Part shown: positions 16,656-25,041 of the stretch, one piece after another
Position numbering within the stretch: the first letter of the stretch is position 1
Layout: the number at the start of each line of letters is the position of its first letter
From: Pseudomonas vlassakiae
GTDB lineage: Bacteria; Pseudomonadota; Gammaproteobacteria; Pseudomonadales; Pseudomonadaceae
Length of the DNA stretch: 64,000 nucleotides
NCBI RefSeq assembly: GCF_014269035.2
Contig: NZ_JABWRP020000015.1
Coordinates: 1-64,000 of the forward strand
Reading direction: 5' to 3'
Notes under the pieces: generated by a model
What the model was told of the DNA's origin: nothing
The model's input: the letters and a program-made list of their open reading frames with translations, nothing else
Database searches by the model: none
Position numbers and translations under genes: made by a program

Positions 16656-17516
16656 GTGGAAATCAGACATTTTAAGTATTTTTTGGCGGTGGCTGAAGCC
16701 AGTCATTTTACTAGGGCCGCATTTCGCCTAAATATCGCCGTTCCAACGCTGAGTCGACAGATCAAGGAAATGGAGGAAGAGTTAGGAGTTCAACTTTTCG
16801 TCCGAGCACAGCGCAAAGCGACTTTGACCGAAGCGGGTAAGGCGTTGCTTACAGAGGCTCGTGATGTTGTCTATCGATTCGATATCGCTCAAGAGCAAGC
16901 GCAACGCGCCGGGCGGGGTGAAAATGGGCACATCGAAATAGGATATGTTGCCTCGGCAGTGTTCAACGGAGCATTGCAGAGGCATACGACGACGTTTAAG
17001 AAGGCTTTCCCCGGCGTGCAATTGTCCTTGCGCGAATATCCTATGTTAGAGCTTCCTCGGCTAGTGGCGGAGGGGCGCATTGATCTCGCCTACGTGCGAG
17101 CGCCCATGGTACTTCCGGCTGAGTTGAAGGTCGCGCATCTAGATGAAGAAGGTTATGTGCTTGCGTTACCTTGCTCGCATCCGCTCACCTCTCGTCATTG
17201 CATCGATCCTGGTGATCTGGGTGATGAGTTGTTCATATTGCCAGAGCAGGTCTCCGGGACGATCACCGTCGGCAGTTTGGGCGCGTTCGTCCCAAAGCTT
17301 GGGCCCCAGCCCGGGAGCTTAGTCGCGGTATTGGCTCTGGTGGCACTGGGACAAGGGGTTTCTATCGTGCCGAAATCGGCAGCCGTCGCAGTGAGTCTAC
17401 CTGGAGTTACCTTCCGCCCCGTTAATGGTTTGGAGGAAGTGTCTTGGCTAGGCTTGGTGAGCAGGCGGCACGATCAAGCTCTACCAATCAGAAACTACCT
17501 TTCACTCCTCGGTTGA
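16656..17516 (+). CDS. LysR-family regulator
   Basis: 286 aa from a GTG at 16656, chosen because the protein then opens with the classic MEIRHFKYFLAVAEASHFTR; starts at TTG 16614 or GTG 16641 cannot be excluded. The HTH is AFRLNIAVPTLSRQIKEMEEELGVQLF, followed by the substrate domain (GHIEIGYVASAVFNGAL, RIDLAYVRAPMV, VLALPCSHPLTS). It follows the ABM gene on the same strand by 68 bases and probably controls it and the divergent exporter. Low-GC codon use. Confidence 0.85.
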   Translation: MEIRHFKYFLAVAEASHFTRAAFRLNIAVPTLSRQIKEMEEELGVQLFVRAQRKATLTEAGKALLTEARDVVYRFDIAQEQAQRAGRGENGHIEIGYVASAVFNGALQRHTTTFKKAFPGVQLSLREYPMLELPRLVAEGRIDLAYVRAPMVLPAELKVAHLDEEGYVLALPCSHPLTSRHCIDPGDLGDELFILPEQVSGTITVGSLGAFVPKLGPQPGSLVAVLALVALGQGVSIVPKSAAVAVSLPGVTFRPVNGLEEVSWLGLVSRRHDQALPIRNYLSLLG

Positions 17517-17526
17517 GGAGTGAAAG
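17499..17526. terminator. Perfect 12-bp stem terminator between convergent regulators
   Basis: CTTTCACTCCTC (17499-17510) and GAGGAGTGAAAG (17515-17526) with a GGTT loop. It overlaps the last codons of the LysR gene and lies 13 bases from the stop of the convergent Lrp gene. T/A-rich bases on both sides suit bidirectional termination. Confidence 0.7.
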
Positions 17527-17538
17527 AAAGGATGAACG

Positions 17539-18042
17539 TTAGTTGTTACCCGTTGAAGCGCGCCCTCTCAAATGATTCGTGGGCAGTGCAGTCGTATATT
17601 TAACTTGGCTAAGTGCGAAACTCGACTTGATGCTTGCCACAACGGGTATGGTGGTCAAGCAGTCAAGCAGTAGCGCCTGATACTTTGTCAGGTCTTCGCT
17701 TACCACCCTCAGCATAAAGTCCGCCTCGCCGCTCATCAAATAGCACTCCATCACCTCTGGGCGCTCCCTGATTGCGTTCGTAAATACTTCTAGAGACTGC
17801 TTGTCCTGGAGTTTGAGCGACACGTGTACGAATACATTTATTGCAAGACCGAGCGCTGCAGGATCAACTAGCGTTACGGCGCTTCGTAAGATCCCACTTT
17901 CCTTCATCTCTGAGACACGTCGCCAGCACGGCGAAGTTGAAAGCCCTACAATTTCAGCGAGTTCGGCATTGCTTAACTCCGCATTTTCTTGGAGTGCATC
18001 AAGGATGCGCAGGCTAGCGTCATCGAGCTTCGAGCGGCTCAT
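17539..18042 (-). CDS. Lrp/AsnC-family regulator
   Basis: 167 aa from ATG 18042. N-terminal HTH (LDDASLRILDALQENAELSNAELAEIVGLS, then TSPCWRRVSEMKESGIL) and a RAM ligand domain (VFVHVSLKLQDKQSLEVFTNAIRERPEVMECYLMSGEADFMLRVV). Divergent from an EamA exporter, the usual arrangement for local Lrp regulators of amino acid or metabolite efflux. Confidence 0.88.
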   Translation of the reverse strand: MSRSKLDDASLRILDALQENAELSNAELAEIVGLSTSPCWRRVSEMKESGILRSAVTLVDPAALGLAINVFVHVSLKLQDKQSLEVFTNAIRERPEVMECYLMSGEADFMLRVVSEDLTKYQALLLDCLTTIPVVASIKSSFALSQVKYTTALPTNHLRGRASTGNN

Positions 18043-18076
18043 GGTAAATTTTTCCTCTGCATGAGAGCTTTCCAAT

Positions 18077-18094
18077 GAAATGTACCGGTATTTC
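18077..18094. promoter_or_regulatory. Candidate Lrp operator in Lrp/EamA gap
   Basis: GAAATGTACCGGTATTTC carries ACCGGT inside GAAAT/ATTTC flanks; the flanks and core are offset by one base, so symmetry is imperfect. It lies 35 bp upstream of the Lrp start. Confidence 0.3.
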
Positions 18095-18180
18095 TACTTC
18101 TGAGGAAGAGATAGGTACGTTTTTTCGCATGCCCAAAAATATCATGGTGCTACGTAACTAGATTGCAACGAGGTGGCACC

Positions 18181-19116
18181 ATGCGCGCTTCAACTCAGCA
18201 AGTGTTAAAGACTCGCACCAAAAATTTTGGGATATCTTCGATTTACGTCTGGCTTGGTGTCATGGTGCTTCTGTGGGGAAGTAGCTGGCCGGTTACCAAG
18301 CTTGCATTGCATGACGTGCCTCCGCTCTGGCTGGCTACCATTCGTTTCGCCAGTGCCGCGGTTTGTCTTTTTGCCTATCTGGTCGTGAGAGGACAGCTCA
18401 AGCTTCCCGTTATAGAGGATGTGCCAATCATCGCAAGCGTGGGTTTGTTGCAGATGATGGCTTTCACAGGTCTGGGTATGGTGGCGATGGTTCATGTCGA
18501 CACTAGCCGCGCTGTGCTCTTGGCATACACAACGCCACTGTGGTGTGTGGTTGTCGCCTGGGTCATGTTCCGTGAAATGCCCTCTAGGTTGCAGGTTGCA
18601 GGGCTTGTCATAGGGATGTCAGGAGTCGCGGCTGTGTGCTCCCCAGGAGAGCTCGAATGGACAAATCAGGAAACAGTGTTGGGGGCAATATTCCTGCTTC
18701 TTGCAGCGGTCAGCTGGGCAATTGTCATCCTTCATGTGAAACGTCATCGGTGGGTGACCCCGCCTCTGGCGCTTGCCCCGTGGCAGATGCTCTTGGCTAC
18801 CATACCGTTGGCGATTGCAGCATATGTCAGCGAAGGCTCACCAACATCCCTTGTCTTGGATAGGAAACTGGCTGAGGAATTGTTCTTCATCGGGCCGATT
18901 GCGACATCGGCGTGCTTTGTGATTTCTGCGGAGTACGGACGGCGAATTTCGACGTTTGGCATGTCAAATTTCACCCTTGGGGTACCTCTGATTGGAACAG
19001 TGTTCTCTTGCTTGGCTTTTGGTGCGACCGTTTCCACCATGTTCCTTGCCGGGCTCGGCCTGGTGGTTTTGGGGGTCGTGGTCTCTGCATTAGCTTCGCG
19101 TTCCCGCCGGACCTAA
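18181..19116 (+). CDS. EamA-family (DMT superfamily) exporter
   Basis: 311 aa from ATG 18181 with GAGGTGG upstream. Ten hydrophobic helices in two EamA repeats: repeat 1 opens with WLGVMVLLWGSSWPVTKLAL and PPLWLATIRFASAAV, repeat 2 with LGAIFLLLAAVSWAIVILHVKRH. RhaT/YdcZ-like metabolite or amino acid efflux is typical. Control by the divergent Lrp protein is likely. Confidence 0.88.
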   Translation: MRASTQQVLKTRTKNFGISSIYVWLGVMVLLWGSSWPVTKLALHDVPPLWLATIRFASAAVCLFAYLVVRGQLKLPVIEDVPIIASVGLLQMMAFTGLGMVAMVHVDTSRAVLLAYTTPLWCVVVAWVMFREMPSRLQVAGLVIGMSGVAAVCSPGELEWTNQETVLGAIFLLLAAVSWAIVILHVKRHRWVTPPLALAPWQMLLATIPLAIAAYVSEGSPTSLVLDRKLAEELFFIGPIATSACFVISAEYGRRISTFGMSNFTLGVPLIGTVFSCLAFGATVSTMFLAGLGLVVLGVVVSALASRSRRT

Positions 19117-19148
19117 ACCATAAAGTTTGGCGGAGGCTTTTCGATAAA

Positions 19149-19194
19149 CCCGTTTCAGAGCTCGCAATGCGTAAGGCATTAGCTCTGAAACGGG
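19149..19194. terminator. Long hairpin between convergent EamA and royal-jelly-family genes
   Basis: Perfect 14-bp arms CCCGTTTCAGAGCT (19149-19162) and AGCTCTGAAACGGG (19181-19194); the loop carries a nested AATGC/GCATT stem. No clear T-run, but it lies in the 88-bp convergent gap (stops at 19116 and 19205). Confidence 0.6.
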
Positions 19195-19204
19195 TGCAGT
19201 GAGG

Positions 19205-20290
19205 TTACTTAGGGTCTATGCGATAGACGCTCAGTGGTCGCACGACCTTCGATGCGCCATCGTTGAACAAGCCTACTCGATCGACTTGCGCTGCCGGCAA
19301 GTACAATCTGCCCTGGTTGTCGAACGCAGGTGCATCGACCCAGTGCAGGCGAGTGTCCTTTGCAATGGTCTGAATGGTGCCGTCAGTGGCGATTCGCTTG
19401 ACGCTATCTTCAGCTAGGTCACTGAAGTAGAAATTGCCCTTGCTGTCCATGACTGTCCCACCGACCGGCGGCAGATCTCGCCAGAACTCGACATGTTTGA
19501 TGAGCTCAACTTCAGGCAAGTTGGCATCATCCAGCCAGCGCGTTTCAATCTTGTGCCAAGGGCCTTCCAACGGTGCAAAGTAGAGCCATTTCCCGTCCGG
19601 GGATACCTCAAGGGGATCGGAATGCACCCTCAATGCTGTCCCATCTGGCGCTCTGACTACTTTGCCGCTCAGGACAATGTCGCGGTTCTTGGGCGCGCGT
19701 ACAGCAGGAGTGGTCGTTAAGACGCGCCGGGCTTTGTTGGTTTCGAAGTCCAAAACAACGATGCCAGGAACGCCAGCGTCCGTCAGGTAGGCATGCTTGC
19801 CATTGAGGCGGATATCGTCGATGTAGCTATGTTCTTGAGCGATGCTGCTGTCGAATGGGATGACCTTGATCACTTCGCCGCTTTTTAGGTCAACGACCAC
19901 GACCTTTGCACCACCTGGAATGACTTTGCCGCCGAAGTCAGTTACGCCTGCATCGACAATCCACAGCCGGCTATTGTCATCAACGCGCATGGCATTGACA
20001 TTGACGAAGCGCTGTTCGGCTGGAATGGTCGCGTCATTGCTATTCCATCGCTCATTTGGAAAGGGATGGGGCTGGCCAGCTTGGTCTAGCTTCGATACGG
20101 ATGGCCCCGCTGAGCCAGTCCATTTTGGGCCCGATACGTATAGGCTTCCGGCGCTGTCCACGGCCACCGCATTCCATACAGCATTTGCCGATTGGGCTAC
20201 CACGTGAAGGGTTGGCGGCAGCTCGGCGTGGGCTACACCGATAAAGCCTGCCATCAGAGCTGTTAGTACAAATCGTTTAGGGAAGGTCAT
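19205..20290 (-). CDS. Secreted major royal jelly protein/Yellow-family protein (copy 1)
   Basis: 361 aa from ATG 20290. Signal peptide MTFPKRFVLTALMAGFIGVAHA. The mature part is a six-bladed propeller-like MRJP domain: NAVAVDSAGSLYVSGP, VNAMRVDDNSRLWIVDAGV, GAKVVVVDLKSGEVIKVIPF, YIDDIRLNGKHAYLTDAG, and a closing VDAPAFDNQGRLYLPA. Bacterial members resemble SMP-30/gluconolactonases and insect Yellow (dopachrome-converting) proteins; no bacterial role is settled. Divergent from a LysR gene. A paralogue lies at 22118-23269, with the LysR and OpuAC genes between. Confidence 0.82.
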   Translation of the reverse strand: MTFPKRFVLTALMAGFIGVAHAELPPTLHVVAQSANAVWNAVAVDSAGSLYVSGPKWTGSAGPSVSKLDQAGQPHPFPNERWNSNDATIPAEQRFVNVNAMRVDDNSRLWIVDAGVTDFGGKVIPGGAKVVVVDLKSGEVIKVIPFDSSIAQEHSYIDDIRLNGKHAYLTDAGVPGIVVLDFETNKARRVLTTTPAVRAPKNRDIVLSGKVVRAPDGTALRVHSDPLEVSPDGKWLYFAPLEGPWHKIETRWLDDANLPEVELIKHVEFWRDLPPVGGTVMDSKGNFYFSDLAEDSVKRIATDGTIQTIAKDTRLHWVDAPAFDNQGRLYLPAAQVDRVGLFNDGASKVVRPLSVYRIDPK

Positions 20291-20377
20291 TGCAAGTTCC
20301 TGTTTGAAGGGCTGGGCAATGATCATTTTTCCCATTACGCTGAAAAACCTCGCCATCACGTAAAGCATTTCGTCAAA

Positions 20378-21277
20378 GTGAAGAAAATCATACGAATCGA
20401 TGATCTGCAGGTCTTCGTATCGACGGCTGCTGCGGGTAGTTTCTCCGCCGCGGCGCGGTTGCTTGACATCTCGCCCGCCTTGGCGAGCGGTGCCATTCAG
20501 CGTCTGGAAAGCAACCTGGGCGCGAGATTGTTTGTTCGCTCCACGCGTCGATTGAGATTATCCGATGATGGCGAGCGCTACTTGCCGCACGCGCGGCAAG
20601 CCTTGGAAGCACTTGATAATGGCGAGGTAGCGTTGACCCAGGGCCGTGACGAAATCGCTGGCACTATTCGCTTGTCGATGCCATCTGATATCGGCAGGAA
20701 TGTGTTGCTCCCATGGCTTGATGAGTTTCAGCAAACGCACCCCATGGTACGTCTGCAATTGCGGGTCAGTGATCAGGTGGCCGATCTGGTGGGGGAACAT
20801 CTGGACGCTAGTATCAGGTATGGACAGTTGAGTGACTCGGGCCTGGTGTCCCTGGCACTTGCACCGATGAACCGCAGAACAGTCTGCGCCTCGCCGGCGT
20901 ATCTCGCGCGTCATGGTACGCCGGAATCTCCTGAGGCGTTGAGCAAGCATAATTGCCTGAGATATGTAATGGGCGAGCAAACCTACGAGCGTTGGAGCTT
21001 CAATTTCCCACAGGGAGTGCGGACGGTTCAGGTGACAGGTGATCGAATCAGCGATGATGCCGATATTGTTCGACGCTGGGCTGTCGCCGGATTGGGGATC
21101 GTTTACAAGTCCAGGCTCGATGTTGCCGAGGATCTTCGTAGCGGCCGCCTGGTTGAGCTATTCCCGGAAAGCTATGGGCAGCCGGCACCGCTTCAGCTGG
21201 TATGTGCCCATCGCACATCGCTCACGCCGGCCATCCAATCGCTTAGAGCCTTTCTGGCAAAACGTTTCGAAAGCTAG
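20378..21277 (+). CDS. LysR-family regulator (CrgA/AaeR type)
   Basis: 299 aa from GTG 20378. HTH at residues 8-65 (LQVFVSTAAAGSFSAAARLLDISPALASGAIQRLESNLGARLFVRSTRRLRLS), then the substrate domain with IRLSMPSDIGRNVLLPWLDEFQ and AVAGLGIVYKSRLDVAEDLRSGRLVELFP typical of the YafC/CrgA subgroup. Divergent by 87 bp from royal-jelly protein 1; likely its regulator and perhaps that of the paralogue cluster. Confidence 0.88.
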   Translation: MKKIIRIDDLQVFVSTAAAGSFSAAARLLDISPALASGAIQRLESNLGARLFVRSTRRLRLSDDGERYLPHARQALEALDNGEVALTQGRDEIAGTIRLSMPSDIGRNVLLPWLDEFQQTHPMVRLQLRVSDQVADLVGEHLDASIRYGQLSDSGLVSLALAPMNRRTVCASPAYLARHGTPESPEALSKHNCLRYVMGEQTYERWSFNFPQGVRTVQVTGDRISDDADIVRRWAVAGLGIVYKSRLDVAEDLRSGRLVELFPESYGQPAPLQLVCAHRTSLTPAIQSLRAFLAKRFES

Positions 21278-21286
21278 TCGGGGCTC

Positions 21287-21313
21287 AGTGGCGGGGCACG
21301 GGGCCCCGCTACT
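21287..21313. terminator. Convergent terminator hairpin
   Basis: AGTGGCGGGGC (21287-21297) pairs with GCCCCGCTACT (21303-21313), one G-T wobble, in the 39-bp gap between the LysR gene and the convergent OpuAC-like gene. Confidence 0.55.
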
Positions 21314-21316
21314 GAT

Positions 21317-22105
21317 TCAAGCTTCCGCCGGTGCCGACTGACGTGAGAGCCAAATGTCTGCAGCTTCCAAGGCTGAAAGCTTTTTGTGACGGATAAGAAA
21401 ATCAAGCTCACTGACCGCGGCATTGCCAGGTTGTAGCGAGATTAGGTCCTCAATCAGTTCTTTCGGCATCTTTTGCACAACGTCACTGGCGGCAATGAGC
21501 GTTGCTTGATCTTCACCACCCAACAGCCCGAGCGGTTCATCCAGGGCTCGGATTTTGTAGGCATGGTGCAAATATTGAGGATGCCACAGCGGCACGACAA
21601 ACCATTCCCGCTCGGCATAGGATTGCTCATAACGATTGAAGCAATCGGCCTCGGTGCCTTGCGCAAAAAAGTAGCCTTCAGCATCCAACTCGTATTGCGT
21701 CACCATGGCTTTGGAAAAGCGACTGATACCAGCACCAGGGTTTATGCCTTGGATGCGGCGGCTCATCCGCTGGGCAACATCCGGCCTCAGCAGGTCTGCA
21801 ATCGTAGCGACCTGATCCTCCGGTACATAATCAGGCACACCCCAAATGCAGAACGGGTTGTAAAGGACTCCAAGAGAAGTGCTCGGTTTCTTGCAAGCTG
21901 CCAGGTAGGCACCGTGGCTGGCTGGCAGCCAGGCAGATACGAGCATCTCTACCTGTCCTTCGCTGTACAACCGGAACATTTCCTCATGAGGCGCTGTGAT
22001 GACTTCCACCAGATAACCATGTCGCTCTAGCGTGCGCTGCACAAGCGCTGCGCTAGCGGCATGGAAGCTGAGGTCGATGTAGCCCAAGCGAATGTGCTTT
22101 TGCAT
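21317..22105 (-). CDS. OpuAC-like (glycine betaine/choline-binding) domain protein without signal peptide
   Basis: 262 aa. The sequence is a periplasmic-binding fold of the QAT/ProX type: GYIDLSFHAASAALVQRTLERHGYLVEV, EMLVSAWLPASHGAYL (W for the cation-pi box), QGINPGAGISRFSKAM, WFVVPLWHPQYLHHAYKIRAL. The protein begins directly with MQKHIRLGYIDL and has no signal peptide or lipobox, and no ABC permease or ATPase is nearby. It therefore probably acts in the cytosol as a ligand carrier, sensor or enzyme-like protein. It follows royal-jelly protein 2 by 12 bases. Confidence 0.75.
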   Translation of the reverse strand: MQKHIRLGYIDLSFHAASAALVQRTLERHGYLVEVITAPHEEMFRLYSEGQVEMLVSAWLPASHGAYLAACKKPSTSLGVLYNPFCIWGVPDYVPEDQVATIADLLRPDVAQRMSRRIQGINPGAGISRFSKAMVTQYELDAEGYFFAQGTEADCFNRYEQSYAEREWFVVPLWHPQYLHHAYKIRALDEPLGLLGGEDQATLIAASDVVQKMPKELIEDLISLQPGNAAVSELDFLIRHKKLSALEAADIWLSRQSAPAEA

Positions 22106-22117
22106 GTCATTTCCTTA

Positions 22118-23269
22118 TCAATGCGTTGGCGCAGGCTTGGCGTCGATCTTGACGCGCATCAGGCTGTAAGGCTTGACCCGTTTGTCCTGGCCATCGTTGA
22201 AGCCAGGTGAGCGATGCAGCTGGTTGGCAGTGAAGTACAGATACCCGTCTGGGCCGATCGACAAGGTATCCGGCCAAAGGACTCGCGAATCCTCGACCAC
22301 GGTTTGCCAAGTGCCATCGGCAAGGCGTTTGCGGATGGAGTTGTGCTCATAATCGCCCGCATAGACTGCACCGTCAGCATCAGCCTCAAGACCGTCGGAG
22401 GCGCCTTTTTCACCCAGGTCCACAACGGCTCGTTCAAGTTCGGCTTCACTTACATTGGGGTCTCGCAACAAAGCCGTTGGCACCGCATACAGGTGTCGAC
22501 TCGAAAGCGGGCAGAAGTACAGCGTCTTACCATCGCTCGACAGGGCGATGCCGTCCGAGGCAACGGTCAGCAGCCCTGATTTACCCTGCGCGTCGCGGGT
22601 GATGAGCGCGGGTTTCCCTTCGATGACAGGTCGGAACTCAGGGTCTACGGAAGTTGACTTGGCCCCGCTGAGGCGGCGGGTTGCGGTACCGCTGGCCAGG
22701 TCAAGGACGATGATTCCGCCTGGCCCTTTTACCGACGAATCGGTGACGTAAGCGGTACCTTCTTTACCTGCGCGAAAATCAAAACGTACGTCATTGACAT
22801 AGGTAGTTGGCAGAATCACTTCACGCGGGAACACAACAGTCTTCACGATCTTGTTGGTGTTCAAGTCGATCGCGATCAGCTTGGCTCCACCTGCCTTGGG
22901 CTCGGAGAAGGCGGGAGCGGCTGTATCCAATACCCAGACACGCCCTTGACCGTCAGCCACGACGCTCTGCACGCTGATGAACCCGGCGGCCGGATCCTTG
23001 GCGTTTTCCACATTCGTTTTCAGGTCCGGGTAAGGAACCAAATGGCCCTGTCTGATCTCCGCCACGGTGTAGGGTACGTCATCTCCCCAACGTGGGAAGT
23101 TGATGAAGATACGACCCGTTTCGGTGACGGTCACGCCTGTAGGCATGGCGCCATTGAAAGCGAACACACGTTCGGGGTTGGCGCCTGTGCCCGAGGCGGT
23201 ATCGGCCATGGCCATTGCGCTGAGCGAGACCGCGACAGCCAGGCCAGTGGCTTGGAAGAAAGCTTTCAT
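22118..23269 (-). CDS. Secreted major royal jelly protein/Yellow-family protein (copy 2)
   Basis: 383 aa. Signal peptide ending SLSAMAMA-DT. MRJP blades are visible: RIFINFPRWGDDVPYTVAEI, SVVADGQGRVWVLDTAAPAF, AKLIAIDLNTNKIVKTVVFP, TYVNDVRFDFRAGKEGTAYV, DGLEADADGAVYAGDYEHN, LSIGPDGYLYFTANQLHR. It is more like typical bacterial Yellow-family proteins than copy 1 and diverges clearly from it. Lies between an MDR oxidoreductase (27-bp gap) and the OpuAC-like gene (12-bp gap), so probably one operon. Confidence 0.83.
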   Translation of the reverse strand: MKAFFQATGLAVAVSLSAMAMADTASGTGANPERVFAFNGAMPTGVTVTETGRIFINFPRWGDDVPYTVAEIRQGHLVPYPDLKTNVENAKDPAAGFISVQSVVADGQGRVWVLDTAAPAFSEPKAGGAKLIAIDLNTNKIVKTVVFPREVILPTTYVNDVRFDFRAGKEGTAYVTDSSVKGPGGIIVLDLASGTATRRLSGAKSTSVDPEFRPVIEGKPALITRDAQGKSGLLTVASDGIALSSDGKTLYFCPLSSRHLYAVPTALLRDPNVSEAELERAVVDLGEKGASDGLEADADGAVYAGDYEHNSIRKRLADGTWQTVVEDSRVLWPDTLSIGPDGYLYFTANQLHRSPGFNDGQDKRVKPYSLMRVKIDAKPAPTH

Positions 23270-23296
23270 ATGCTTGTCCTTGAGCGTATCAGCGGG

Positions 23297-24304
23297 TTAG
23301 AAGCCTTCGAGAACGATCTTGCCTTTGGCTTTGCCGCTCTCGATCAGAGCATGGGCGCGCTTCAGGTTATCTGCGCCGATTTTGCCGAAGTGTTCCCCAA
23401 TGGTGGTCTGGATGACGCCGTTATCGACCAGCTCGGAAATTCTGTTCAGCAACTCATGCTGTTTGATCATGTCTGCGGTTTGATACAGAGAACGCGTGAA
23501 CATGAGTTCCCAATGCAGCGAAAGCGATTTGCGCTTGAGTGGCATGACGTCCAGTTGTGCTGGGTCATCAATCAGCGCCAGTTTGCCTTGTGGGCGAAGC
23601 ACTTCAACGATCTGGGGCAGGTAGGTTTCGGTATGGGTCAGGCTGATAACGTAGTCGACCGGGTTGAGTTTCAGGTTTTCAAGCTGCAGCGGGATCGAGG
23701 CGGAGTGATCGATCACATGGTGGGCGCCCAGTTCCTGTACCCAAGACTGCGTCTCTGGCCGCGACGCTGTACCGATGACGGTGAGTTGAGTAAGTTTGCG
23801 CGCCAGCTGGACCAGGATCGAGCCAACCCCACCACCGGCGCCGATGACCAGCAGGCGTTGTCCTTTACCACCGTTCTCCTGCACGCCCAGTCGATCGAAC
23901 AACAGCTCCCAGGCAGTAATGGAGGTCAGCGGCAAGGCTGCGGCACTGGCATTGTCCAGGCTACGTGGTTTCTGGCCGACGATGCGCTCATCCACCAAGT
24001 GAAATTCGCTGTAGCTACCAGGGCGATCGATCGCGCCGGCGTAAAATACTTCGTCGCCAACTTTGAACAATGAAACGTCGCTGCCCACTTCACGGACGAT
24101 ACCAACGGTATCCCAACCCAGCACTTGGACCTCTTGGCTGGTGCTGCGGGCTCGCACCTTGGTATCCACCGGGTTTACCGCAATCGCCTTCACTTCGACA
24201 AGCAGATCTCGAGCACCTGGGGTGGGCTTCGGCAGGTCCGTTTCGAACAGGGAACGAGCGTTCTGGATTGGCAAACCAGCTTCTTGGAAAACTACGGCTT
24301 TCAT
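23297..24304 (-). CDS. Zinc-independent MDR (quinone oxidoreductase-like) alcohol dehydrogenase
   Basis: 335 aa. Opens MKAVVFQEAGLP, with the GroES-like domain NPVDTKVRAR, VLGWDTVGIVREVG, and the NADPH-binding motif GAGGGVGSILVQLARKL near residue 155. Structural-zinc cysteines are absent. Fits the ZADH/quinone reductase subgroup acting on enones or quinones. First gene of the minus-strand set with royal-jelly protein 2 and OpuAC; often induced with regulators of electrophile stress. Confidence 0.85.
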   Translation of the reverse strand: MKAVVFQEAGLPIQNARSLFETDLPKPTPGARDLLVEVKAIAVNPVDTKVRARSTSQEVQVLGWDTVGIVREVGSDVSLFKVGDEVFYAGAIDRPGSYSEFHLVDERIVGQKPRSLDNASAAALPLTSITAWELLFDRLGVQENGGKGQRLLVIGAGGGVGSILVQLARKLTQLTVIGTASRPETQSWVQELGAHHVIDHSASIPLQLENLKLNPVDYVISLTHTETYLPQIVEVLRPQGKLALIDDPAQLDVMPLKRKSLSLHWELMFTRSLYQTADMIKQHELLNRISELVDNGVIQTTIGEHFGKIGADNLKRAHALIESGKAKGKIVLEGF

Positions 24305-24415
24305 ATGAGGTTGTCCTTTACAGGTCAGAGAGTGATGCCAGGCTAACTCCCTTCGTGAGCCTCAAAAACCAGCTAACCCGAGGAAGACTTTCGCCGTTTC
24401 GCTGAAGGTTGAGGC

Positions 24416-24441
24416 GATCAGCCATTCGGGAATGGCTGATC
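24416..24441 (-). terminator. Perfect 12-bp hairpin after the AhpD-like gene
   Basis: GATCAGCCATTC (24416-24427) and GAATGGCTGATC (24430-24441) with a GG loop, in the 180-bp gap between the AhpD-like gene and the MDR gene on the minus strand. It divides the region into two transcription units; no T-run. Confidence 0.5.
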
Positions 24442-24484
24442 CTCTTGGAAGGAGCGCACACGTCGCTCAAAGTCAGGCGTCGGT

Positions 24485-25003
24485 TCAGATCGCTTTCGGT
24501 GGGAAGTCGATGTCTGTTTTCGCCACGTTGTTCAGGTAGTTCGTCAAGGTCAGCAGCGAGACCTGCGCGATGACGTCGACGATTTTTGCATCGTCCAACC
24601 CAGCTTCCCGTGCGCTTGAGAGATGCTCGTCACTCACTTGGCCGCGGCTGAGCGTGACAGCCCGAGCCAGTGCAGCGACGCCATTCAGCGTGCCAGCGCG
24701 CGCTGCCAGCAGATCATCAGCGCTCAGTCCGGTCTTGCCACCGAAGAAGCTGTGGGCCGCGACGCAATAATCGCATCCGTTAACTTCCGAGGCCGCCAGT
24801 GCCGCTACTTCACGTTCGGCAGGTGTCAGGCTGTTCTTGCTCAGCGCCTGTGCCAGAGCGAGATATCCTCCCAAGGCTGCTGGCGAGTGAGCCAGGGTAG
24901 CGAAGGCGTTAGGGATGAAACCCAAGCCTTTTTCAATGCCCTGAAGGGCAGTGCGCGCAGCGGCTGGAGCTTGGTCAAGGGTCAAAGCAGCAATACGGGT
25001 CAT
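24485..25003 (-). CDS. AhpD-like carboxymuconolactone decarboxylase-family protein
   Basis: 172 aa from ATG 25003. The peroxidase-type motif is complete: Glu in PAEREVAALAAS (about 62-72), C77-x-x-C80 and H84 in NGCDYCVAAH. Such proteins reduce hydroperoxides or act as disulfide relay; the CxxC argues against a true carboxymuconolactone decarboxylase. The upstream frame start at 25030 is less likely. It follows the SDR gene by 38 bases. The set SDR-AhpD-MDR looks like a redox/electrophile response unit. Confidence 0.85.
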   Translation of the reverse strand: MTRIAALTLDQAPAAARTALQGIEKGLGFIPNAFATLAHSPAALGGYLALAQALSKNSLTPAEREVAALAASEVNGCDYCVAAHSFFGGKTGLSADDLLAARAGTLNGVAALARAVTLSRGQVSDEHLSSAREAGLDDAKIVDVIAQVSLLTLTNYLNNVAKTDIDFPPKAI

Positions 25004-25041
25004 GATTTTGCTTCCTTCCAGGTTTTCCAATGCGTTTCTGT

